Notes under the pieces: generated by a model
Told to the model about the DNA's origin: nothing
The model's database searches: none
The model's input: the letters and a program-made list of their open reading frames with translations, nothing else
Assembly: GCA_028684915.1 (NCBI GenBank)
Contig: JAQUEZ010000116.1
Span: 1 to 18,268 of the forward strand
Reading direction: 5' to 3'
Source: Desulfobulbus sp.
Lineage (GTDB): Bacteria; Desulfobacterota; Desulfobulbia; Desulfobulbales; Desulfobulbaceae
Length of the DNA: 18,268 nt
Shown: piece after piece, positions 6,033 to 11,792 of the stretch
Numbering within the stretch: position 1 is the first letter of the stretch
Layout of the letters: each line of letters opens with the position of its first letter
Translations under genes and position numbers: made by a program

Positions 6033-6424
6033 GCCAAGCATTGAACAGCTTCCCACCGTTACCAACGCCAGAGGCGCAATCCTCTTGGCGTGAAAGGAAT
6101 ATACAAGAGGTTGAACGGTTGCTTGCGGCGGATCGGGAGACGGTCTTCAAAAATCCCGAGAGTTTCAGCGCAAAACTGAGCCTGCAAAGTACCGAGAATC
6201 GACTTCTCGAACTTCGGAATTCTTCTCAGATCTACCTCTGCGCTGATTGCGGCAGGGAAACAACAGGGTCAACTGATGATCCGGGATTCGGCCTCTGTGG
6301 CAGGTGTGAAAGCAGGCTGAACAGCCATGGGACTATTTTGAAACAAGACACCCCCACTGTCATGGAGGGAGCGACAGTGGGGGCTTATGTGGAAGCTCTG
6401 GGGAGAGCTTGGATTATCCTATGA
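6029..6424 (+). CDS. Zinc-ribbon protein in repeat-flanked accessory slot
   Basis: 131 residues from the ATG at 6029; a GTG at 5999 would add ten residues (MHHQPQDRTK) that match the possible extension of the downstream methyltransferase. I do not recognise a named family. Residues 15-65 look helical and charged (ERNIQEVERLLAADRE). CADC at 71-74 and CGRC at 90-93 form a likely zinc-binding pair, reminiscent of DksA/TraR-type fingers. The first dozen residues (NSFPPLP) resemble the methyltransferase start (TNFPPLM), because the direct repeat covers both. The 3' end contains two strong hairpins, so the last ~25 residues may reflect DNA structure more than protein need. Function unknown. Confidence 0.6.
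   Translation: MSQALNSFPPLPTPEAQSSWRERNIQEVERLLAADRETVFKNPESFSAKLSLQSTENRLLELRNSSQIYLCADCGRETTGSTDDPGFGLCGRCESRLNSHGTILKQDTPTVMEGATVGAYVEALGRAWIIL
6351..6383. other. Hairpin with perfect 11-bp stem inside a gene's 3' end
   Basis: CCCCCACTGTC (6351-6361) pairs perfectly with GACAGTGGGGG (6373-6383) around an 11-base loop. A second hairpin follows 9 bases later: AAGCTCT-GGGG-AGAGCTT (6393-6410). Neither has a T-run, so termination is unlikely. In single-stranded phage DNA such stems may be origin or packaging structures. Confidence 0.6.
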
Positions 6425-6506
6425 ACCCCATAGGTCATTGTCAAATTGAAACATACAACTTTACATAATTTCTAAGGCCTTCACGGTCAGCAAGACCTCA
6501 ACGAGA

Positions 6507-6610
6507 TAAGCAGCCCTCAAAAGCAGCGTCCCGTTTTTCGTCCCACGGAAGGCAACCAAGAGTAGGAACAAACTCGATGCATCATCAACCCCAGGACATG
6601 ACGAAGATGA
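6507..6610 (+). repeat. Leader direct repeat, copy 2
   Basis: Second copy of the 104-base repeat (see 5929-6032), placed immediately before and over the start of the methyltransferase gene. Unlike copy 1 it lacks the upstream ACGGAAAACGGG that pairs with its CCCGTTTTTCGT. Several differences between copies in the region 5999-6028 / 6577-6606 fall at third codon positions, hinting that the ten-codon leader may be translated. Confidence 0.9.
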
Positions 6611-7179
6611 ACACAGCAACGAATTTTCCCCCTCTTATGCTTGATCTCTGTTGCGGCCTCAAAGGTGCCAGCCAGGCAATGTATTCTGCTGGTTGGTCGG
6701 TGATCACCGTGGATATCGACAAACGCTTTCATCCGGATATTGTCGCTGACCTTGTGACCTGGAGTTATGAAGGCCAACGACCTGATTTAATATGGGCCTC
6801 ACCTCCCTGTACGGAATTCAGCCGTGAATCCATGCCCTGGTGCAGAACCGGCATATCCCCTGATTTAAGCATCGTTCTTGCCGCTCTCCGGATTATCCAT
6901 GAAACCAAACCGAAATACTGGATCATTGAAAATGTTCGGGGTGCAATCCGTTGGTTCAAACCCTTCCTGGGAACCCCTCGGGCAAGTTTCGGACCATTCT
7001 TCCTTTGGGGGGTCTTTCCTTTCTCCGGATCTCATTCAATTCACTACCGACCCAAGGAAAGTTTTTCTTCTTCAGATTCTGCAGGCCGCGCAAGAATTCC
7101 TAATCAGATTAGCCGGACTGTAATGACCAGTATTAGCCGACACCCCATGCTTTTTGACTACAGCATGATTTCCGTATGA
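6577..7179 (+). CDS. Compact DNA C5-cytosine methyltransferase
   Basis: 200 residues from the ATG at 6577, or 190 from the ATG at 6607. Motifs of the C5 methyltransferase family appear in order: motif I LDLCCGLKGAS (22-32, SAM binding), motif II TVDID (44-48), motif IV ASPPCTEFS with the catalytic PC (C78), and motif VI IIENV (116-120, E118). The end is short, with only a possible trace of motifs VIII-IX (RARIPNQISR) and little room for a target-recognition domain; most family members exceed 300 residues. No restriction enzyme is nearby, so it is probably a solitary modifier that protects phage DNA or alters expression. It follows repeat copy 2 and precedes rep by 19 bases. Confidence 0.75.
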   Translation: MHHQPQDMTKMNTATNFPPLMLDLCCGLKGASQAMYSAGWSVITVDIDKRFHPDIVADLVTWSYEGQRPDLIWASPPCTEFSRESMPWCRTGISPDLSIVLAALRIIHETKPKYWIIENVRGAIRWFKPFLGTPRASFGPFFLWGVFPFSGSHSIHYRPKESFSSSDSAGRARIPNQISRTVMTSISRHPMLFDYSMISV

Positions 7180-7198
7180 AATAACCAGGAGTCAAACC

Positions 7199-8689
7199 AT
7201 GTACCATTCCCGCCGTTCCAAAGACCCGTTGTCTCAAAAAGTCCGTGCAGCCATGCAGGGGAAAGAAGTCGACCTCTCAAACGTGCCGACCTTCAAGCCG
7301 GTCTTCAATCCATTCCCCGACCATCTCAAAGACATCGCCCTGCAGGATTACCGCTTTGACCATGGATACCCGCTCTTCGTCCACCGTGATTCTGCCCCTA
7401 TCCGTGTTCGCACCACCTCGGAGCAGCCCACCGCCTCCGAATCACAAGCCCGATTAACAAGTGCTTTGCCAGTAGCCACGGACTCGCCAGGGTTGAGGGT
7501 TTCAAGAGGTCTCGATTTTTTGAAAGTGTCGTTTCACGTCAAGTGGGATGGCCGGGAAAGTGATTTGCTCCCGGTGCTGGATCTCATGAAAAAACTGGTC
7601 CAGGAAACCGAGCAGGAATGCATCCCGGTTTTCAAGGAACACGGCTTTGATTGGAACCTGTACCGCTCCGGCACTCGCTATTACACCTACAGAATCACGT
7701 CCGGTGATATCACCTTACTCTTTAACCGTCGGTCCCATAATCAGAAAATCCCCAACTGCCGCCTCGAGATCGGTTCTCTGTCCTGTTGGTCTCCGGGATT
7801 CTACGCCATTTACAACCGGGTAAAAGCCTTTCTTGCCGTTCACGGCGGCGAGATTGTCAAGGAACGGGTCTCCGAGGTCCACTTGACCGCCGATTTTATC
7901 GGCACTGACATCAAAACCACCGATCTTGAACAGCGTGGCCACTGGATCGCCCTTGCCCGCAATGAAGGTGTGTATGACGGACTCCAGGTCCGGAAACGTT
8001 CAGTCCCCGGCCAGGAACCGGACCCGGAAGAACTCGACTTCAGCGAACACTATTGCAACCGCAAATTTTCCGGCCTGAACATCGGTGGCGGTGACCTGGC
8101 ACTTCGGATTTATGACAAGGTCATGGAACTCAAGAAAACCCGTGCCACCCACAAACAACAGGTCTTTTCCGAGATCTGGGGCGTCAAGGCCTACGACGAA
8201 CAACCCGTGACCAGGGTTGAATATCAGATCCGCCGGCCCAAGCTTCGAGAATTTGCCGACGCTGAAGGCAACCAAATCAACACCGTCTTTGACCTCGTCA
8301 ATTGCCTTAAATCCCTCTGGGCCTACCTGACCACCGAATGGACCCGGCACGCCGAAAAACCGGTTGATCGCAACCACCACCAAACCCGCGCGAAGGTTTC
8401 CGAATTCTGGCAAAAGGTCCAGGCCGTGGTCTGGACCGGCCTTTTCGGCTACATCCGCACCCACCCCGTGAAACACAAGGATATTGTCATGCTCCGCAAG
8501 CAGGCCCGGGGACTGCTCATGTCGGTCTGCGCCTCCCTCGAGGTGGCTCCGGACGACATCGACAAAATCGTCTACCTCTGCAAGGAGATGATCGAGGAAG
8601 ACCTGCATGCCTTCTTTGAGGATGAAAAGGCCTTTACGGACAAGATGACGGCCAAGCGCAATGAATTCCGGTGCACGCTCGCGGGATAG
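7199..8689 (+). CDS. Rolling-circle replication initiator (Rep_trans/gpII-like)
   Basis: 496 residues. The conserved pieces fit the phage/plasmid replication initiation family (PF02486; relatives include CTX-phage RstA): LDFLKVSFHVKW near 101-112, EVHLTADFIG (226-235), LALRIYDKVMEL with Y305-D306-K307, and TRVEYQIRRPKLREF (338-352). Such proteins nick the replicative form and remain bound to the 5' end through a tyrosine; which tyrosine acts here cannot be told by eye. The ~100-residue N-terminal part is Pro-rich and looks dispensable. AGGAG (7188-7192) precedes the ATG at 7199. It is the only replication gene in the element and is followed by a structured intergenic region that may hold the origin. 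Confidence 0.85.
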   Translation: MYHSRRSKDPLSQKVRAAMQGKEVDLSNVPTFKPVFNPFPDHLKDIALQDYRFDHGYPLFVHRDSAPIRVRTTSEQPTASESQARLTSALPVATDSPGLRVSRGLDFLKVSFHVKWDGRESDLLPVLDLMKKLVQETEQECIPVFKEHGFDWNLYRSGTRYYTYRITSGDITLLFNRRSHNQKIPNCRLEIGSLSCWSPGFYAIYNRVKAFLAVHGGEIVKERVSEVHLTADFIGTDIKTTDLEQRGHWIALARNEGVYDGLQVRKRSVPGQEPDPEELDFSEHYCNRKFSGLNIGGGDLALRIYDKVMELKKTRATHKQQVFSEIWGVKAYDEQPVTRVEYQIRRPKLREFADAEGNQINTVFDLVNCLKSLWAYLTTEWTRHAEKPVDRNHHQTRAKVSEFWQKVQAVVWTGLFGYIRTHPVKHKDIVMLRKQARGLLMSVCASLEVAPDDIDKIVYLCKEMIEEDLHAFFEDEKAFTDKMTAKRNEFRCTLAG

Positions 8690-9076
8690 AAGCACCCTTT
8701 CCCAAAACCCCTCCGCGTCTCCTGCAGTTCTGCGCAGCAGGTAACCAGGGGGCGGAGCGCGCCGGTATTCATTCTATTCGTACCTTGGTGATCCCGTGGG
8801 CACTGAAAACCCCGCGTGAATCACCGGTTCATTAAGCGCGCTACAGGGGCACAGTGCCAAGGTCATGGTGAACCAACCAGCGGCCTGGATTGAATACCAA
8901 TCAGGAAAGAATCGCTCGTTGGGGGCGCATGCGGAGCCCCCCAAAACGATGAACGAACAACCTGGATACTGTTTTTGACATGAAACGAGAATCGATCACT
9001 ACCACGCCCCATCTCTACCTCGGCCGAAGAGTGTCAATCAATCGTTTACACTGTTCCCGAACAATCGAGACCTGCC
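8690..9076. other. Structured intergenic region, candidate replication origin
   Basis: 387 bases without a gene follow rep. Nested inverted repeats span 8764-8898: GGTATTCA (8764-8771) with TGAATACC (8891-8898), and ACCTTGG..GGCACTG (8782-8805) with CAGTGCCAAGGT (8852-8863). A GC hairpin, GGGGGC (8921-8926) with GCCCCC (8936-8941), follows. GTTCTGCGC..GCAGGTAACCAGGGG (8727-8751) resembles a motif after zot. Position next to the initiator and this structure make it the best candidate for the rolling-circle origin and/or packaging signal. A lone TTGACA (8975-8980) has no good -10. Confidence 0.5.
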
Positions 9077-9319
9077 ATGGTTGAAACTGCCGAATGGCTC
9101 AAGATGTTATCGCGGATGATTCGCGCCGCCGGTCGCCGCGTCGGCGTGGCCGATGAACACGAACTGGCGGAACTGGTCCGGCTTCGGGATGAATTTGACC
9201 AGGCGATAAAAACAGCTGTCGACGGCCAACGGGCCTCCGGAAGATCCTGGGCGCATATCGGCCAAGCGCTCGGACTTTCCCGTCAAGGCGCTTTCCAACG
9301 TTACGGCAATAGCGAGTAA
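9077..9319 (+). CDS. Small HTH-like protein, unknown role
   Basis: 80 residues. The N-terminus (VETAEWLKMLSRMIRAAGRR) and middle (DEHELAELVRLRDEFDQAI) are helical. The C-terminus GRSWAHIGQALGLSRQGAFQ RYG reads as a helix-turn-helix with the pattern 'W..IG..LG.SRQ..F.R'. From memory, small proteins of this shape are common in actinobacteria, which would make it a transferred gene here, but no search was possible. It may regulate the integrase module just downstream. The ribosome binding site is weak (GAGA about 10 bases before the ATG). Confidence 0.6.
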   Translation: MVETAEWLKMLSRMIRAAGRRVGVADEHELAELVRLRDEFDQAIKTAVDGQRASGRSWAHIGQALGLSRQGAFQRYGNSE

Positions 9320-9321
9320 AA

Positions 9322-9489
9322 ATGAAATCTCATATTTTCACCACACCCCGGCGCGGCCTGATGGGTTCGAAACCCCTCGGGGCTGAGTACATGCCGGAAG
9401 TCAAGGAACGTGCCCGGCGCATGAAAGCCGTGACCCGTGAAGAAACATCACCTATCGATAAACGGCAACAGCGTTTACCTGGATTCTGA
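9322..9489 (+). CDS. Small basic protein, unknown
   Basis: 55 residues, beginning MKSHIFTTPRRGLMGSKPLG and ending PIDKRQQRLPGF. It is strongly basic with no domain I recognise. The ATG lies 2 bases after the previous stop, which suggests coupled translation with the HTH gene at 9077. No independent ribosome binding site stands out. It may be a small DNA- or RNA-binding accessory protein, or a chance frame. Length and coupling give moderate support only. Confidence 0.4.
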   Translation: MKSHIFTTPRRGLMGSKPLGAEYMPEVKERARRMKAVTREETSPIDKRQQRLPGF

Positions 9490-9507
9490 CAAACAACATA
9501 TACGGCT

Positions 9508-9840
9508 ATGGACTTCATAAATGCTGAACTTGGAAAAAAGCTCTTTGTAAAAGATGTGGCTGAATTTCTCGGTATTGACGCAAGGACAGTGAAGAAGTAC
9601 TACCACGAACTTGGTGGTATCAAGCTTGGGGATCGCCGATTCATATTTTTTGAAAAGGAGGTCGTCAGTGCCATACAAAGACGTACGCAACAAGCTTCGT
9701 CCCTGGGTAGGTCAATTCAAGAGGGAAGGGAAGAAGTACCGAAAATCCTTTGCAACACGCAAAGAGGCTCTGGAATGGGAAAAGTTGAGCCAGCAAGAAG
9801 AGATTCAAATCGTCACGGTCTCTTTGGAACATTGGGCTAA
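9508..9840 (+). CDS. HTH/excisionase-like protein overlapping the integrase
   Basis: 110 residues. Residues about 12-50 (LFVKDVAEFLGIDARTVKKY, then YHELGGIKLGDRRFIFFEKE) resemble the winged-helix DNA-binding fold of excisionase/AlpA/MerR-like proteins: an HTH followed by a recognition strand 'GDRRFIFFE'. After about residue 54 the frame runs over the start of the integrase in another frame, and the tail loses any family resemblance. This suggests an excisionase or integrase regulator whose 3' end has extended into int. It may control excision of the prophage. No clear ribosome binding site precedes the ATG. Confidence 0.6.
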   Translation: MDFINAELGKKLFVKDVAEFLGIDARTVKKYYHELGGIKLGDRRFIFFEKEVVSAIQRRTQQASSLGRSIQEGREEVPKILCNTQRGSGMGKVEPARRDSNRHGLFGTLG

Positions 9841-10687
9841 TTGCTACCTCGATTATGCAAAGCAGCAATTTGTGGAAAAAACCTATGAGGAAAAGGTTTT
9901 TGCCTTTCGCCAATTGTTTCAGCACCGGCGAATAAAACCTGAATTGGAAGTGGCCCTACTTACTCCTTTAATAGTGCTTGACCATATACAGCAGCAAGAA
10001 AAGGCGAGGTCGGGCAATGCCGCGAACAAGGATCGGAAAAATCTGCGAGCGGCTTGGTCCTGGGGTACACGCTTTTTGAATATGCCTCGGGAAAATCCTT
10101 TTTCTGCCGTCGAAAAATGCGGTGAAAGCAGGTTTCCTCGTGTGGTCCCGGGTATAGCTGATTTTTTGTCTGTCTATTCAGTGGCGACCACTGATCAGGA
10201 TAAGTGTATGCTTCTTTGCTATTTGCATACAGGCGCGCGGCGTGAAGAGCTTTTCCGCCTCCGGTGGGTTGATGTTGATTTCATCAACCGGAAAATTCGC
10301 TTGTTCTGGCGAAAGAATAAGCTGGGTACTTGGAAAAATGTCTGGCTGAATATTTCAGACGATATGGTTTCGATGCTGAGGGAACAGCACGAGCGGACCG
10401 GAAAGGAAAAATTCGTTTTCCTCACGGAATACAGCAAGCCATATTTGAAGCGGCAACATTGGCTGAAAAACCTTTGCGAAAAGGCGGGGGTTAAGCAATT
10501 CGGCTTTCATGGCATTCGCCACTTAACGGCCTCCTTGCTTGCTGAACGAAATATTCCTCTGGTGGAAATACAGCACCACTTACGCCATGATCACCTTTCC
10601 ACAACAGAAAGGTACATTCACCAGCTACAAAAAAACCGGGTAGCGATAGACGCGCTCCCGGGCTTGGAAGATGCTTCGGAAAAATAA
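9668..10687 (+). CDS. int: Tyrosine-type site-specific integrase
   Basis: 339 residues from a GTG start at 9668, chosen because AGGAGGT (9657-9663) sits just before it and the N-terminus VPYKDVRNKLRPWVGQF is the usual opening of such integrases; an upstream TTG at 9611 has no such support. Residues ~30-130 form the core-binding domain. The catalytic set is visible: R191 (HTGARREEL), a lysine in WRKNKLGTWK (~215-225), H281 and R284 (FHGIRHLTAS), H307 or H309 (LRHDHLSTT) and the nucleophile Y316 (ERYIH). It catalyses integration between phage and bacterial att sites. The gene is followed by a terminator and, 69 bases on, by the 3' end of tRNA-Glu, the probable target. It overlaps the HTH gene by 173 bases. 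Confidence 0.9.
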   Translation: MPYKDVRNKLRPWVGQFKREGKKYRKSFATRKEALEWEKLSQQEEIQIVTVSLEHWANCYLDYAKQQFVEKTYEEKVFAFRQLFQHRRIKPELEVALLTPLIVLDHIQQQEKARSGNAANKDRKNLRAAWSWGTRFLNMPRENPFSAVEKCGESRFPRVVPGIADFLSVYSVATTDQDKCMLLCYLHTGARREELFRLRWVDVDFINRKIRLFWRKNKLGTWKNVWLNISDDMVSMLREQHERTGKEKFVFLTEYSKPYLKRQHWLKNLCEKAGVKQFGFHGIRHLTASLLAERNIPLVEIQHHLRHDHLSTTERYIHQLQKNRVAIDALPGLEDASEK

Positions 10688-10713
10688 GGCCCGTATGAGG
10701 CCCGTAAAAAAGA

Positions 10714-10752
10714 AACAGCCTGTTAACCTTGGTAGGCTAACAGGCTGTTTTT
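10714..10752. terminator. Intrinsic terminator between int and the tRNA genes
   Basis: AACAGCCTGTTAACC (10714-10728) pairs with GGCTAACAGGCTGTT (10735-10749), one mismatch, followed by a T-run (10748-10752). In the plus direction it ends the integrase transcript. On the minus strand the tRNA transcript meets the same stem, but it is preceded rather than followed by a clear U-run there, so it acts best for int. Confidence 0.75.
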
Positions 10753-10755
10753 ATG

Positions 10756-10800
10756 TGGCGTCCCCAACCGGATTTGAACCGGTGTTGCCGGCGTGAAAGG
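10756..10800. other. Probable phage attachment site (3' end of tRNA-Glu)
   Basis: Integrases of this type often use the 3' end of a tRNA gene, and the int gene here points at the 3' end of an intact tRNA-Glu 69 bases away. The att core would lie within the T-arm/acceptor part. The second copy expected at the other prophage end was not found in positions 1-250, so this is inferred from position only. Confidence 0.35.
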
Positions 10801-10833
10801 CCGGTGTCCTGGACCTGACTAGACGATGGGGAC
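10756..10833 (-). tRNA. tRNA-Glu (UUC)
   Basis: Read on the minus strand it begins GTCCCCATCG and ends TGGGGACGCCA, forming a 7-bp acceptor stem (GTCCCCA/TGGGGAC) with discriminator G and an encoded CCA. The anticodon loop CCTTTCACG carries TTC and the T-arm has GGTTCAAATCC. 78 bases with CCA. It is downstream of tRNA-Lys in the same transcript. Confidence 0.95.
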
Positions 10834-10850
10834 AGATCCGAATGTTCTAT

Positions 10851-10926
10851 TGGTGGGTCGTGCGCGACTCGAACGCGCGACTCTCTGCTTAAAAGGCAGA
10901 TACTCTACCGACTGAGTTAACGACCC
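10851..10926 (-). tRNA. tRNA-Lys (UUU)
   Basis: Read on the minus strand it begins GGGTCGTTAACTCAGTCGGT and ends CACGACCCACCA. Acceptor stem GGGTCGT/ACGACCC, anticodon loop CTTTTAA with TTT, T-loop GTTCGAGTC, CCA encoded. 76 bases. It precedes tRNA-Glu by 17 bases, forming a two-tRNA operon. Confidence 0.95.
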
Positions 10927-10943
10927 TTGTTTTCGAGAGCCTC

Positions 10944-10972
10944 TCTCTACTAAGTTTTAGAGGGGGTGTCAA
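10944..10972 (-). promoter_or_regulatory. Candidate promoter of the tRNA-Lys/tRNA-Glu operon
   Basis: On the minus strand a perfect -35 TTGACA (10967-10972) is followed by a 17-base spacer and TAGAGA (10944-10949), a poor -10. It would start transcription about 10 bases before tRNA-Lys. The rest of 10927-11145 is AT-rich with T-runs and shows no other clear feature. Confidence 0.45.
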
Positions 10973-11145
10973 CTGAAAATATTGTTTGGGGTCATTATTT
11001 TTGTTTTTTTCAGTAGATCCCTTAGGGGCTTTTTTGCTCAATTCTTTGTGGTCACTAGGCGGGTTTGCTAGTACAATTCACCTATCTTGAGCCTGGTGCA
11101 AAGATGTGGCAGGCGTATCGGCAATTAAATGTTTGCAGGGAAATT

Positions 11146-11751
11146 ATGGGTTTATTAACTGGTTCCGCATCGCTGACGCGATTTATTGTCACTGGAGAAA
11201 TTCCGGAATCGTTCTGGGATTTTGCCGCACAGCGTGTTGCGGCTATGAGTTTTAAAGATATTGACGACACCCTGGATGAATATTCCATTGGGTGGGTATC
11301 GGTGGCTGATATGTTCGACAGCTCCTTTACTTATAGTTCGTATGCTGCCGGCGACTACATCACCTTGACCATGCGTATCGATGAACGTAAGGTTACGCCT
11401 TCAGTGTTAAAAAAATATGTAATGAAGGAAGAGGAGCGCGTAAAGCGGGAAAAGCAGGTTCCCCGTTTGAACCGTTCTGCGCGTCTGGAAATCAAGGAAC
11501 GGATTCAAGCTGAACTGATGCGTAAATCGCCGCCCGTGCCTTCTACCTATGATCTGTGCTGGAACCTCGCGGATAACACGCTGCTTTTTTTCTCGAGCAG
11601 CAAAAAAGCGATGGCACTGTTGGAAGATCTTTTCAAAGAGACCTTCAACCTCTCGATCATATTGCAAATTCCCTGGTTGACCGGATTGCATATGGCCGAG
11701 GGTGAGGCGGCTGAGAAGTATGAAGACATGCGACCTGCCATTTTGCTGTAA
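11146..11751 (+). CDS. RdgC-like protein, N-terminal half
   Basis: 201 residues from the ATG at 11146, preceded by AGGG (11137-11140); the frame is open upstream to a TTG at 11065, but the conserved family start is MGLLTGSASLTRFIV. RdgC binds double-stranded DNA as a ring and limits RecA. Matching features are IGWVSVADMFD, the 'ERKVTPSVLKKYV..EEERVKREKQ' helix, RLEIKERIQAELMRKSPPVP, and the strands TYDLCWNLADNTLLFFSSSKKAMALLEDLFKETF, which align by eye with the N-terminal and central parts of E. coli RdgC and with short Geobacter-type RdgC proteins. E. coli RdgC is about 303 residues, so the C-terminal part is missing and may be supplied by the gene at 13892. Confidence 0.65.
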   Translation: MGLLTGSASLTRFIVTGEIPESFWDFAAQRVAAMSFKDIDDTLDEYSIGWVSVADMFDSSFTYSSYAAGDYITLTMRIDERKVTPSVLKKYVMKEEERVKREKQVPRLNRSARLEIKERIQAELMRKSPPVPSTYDLCWNLADNTLLFFSSSKKAMALLEDLFKETFNLSIILQIPWLTGLHMAEGEAAEKYEDMRPAILL

Positions 11752-11792
11752 GCTTTCTTTTACCAGGCATACCAACGTGTGATGGAGGAAAT

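Noticed and set aside
8000..8695. 231-codon frame on the minus strand
   Set aside because: It lies fully antisense to the replication initiator, whose motifs are clear, and the translation has no recognisable features.
8975..8980. Perfect TTGACA as promoter for the gene at 9077
   Set aside because: No acceptable -10 lies 15-19 bases downstream.
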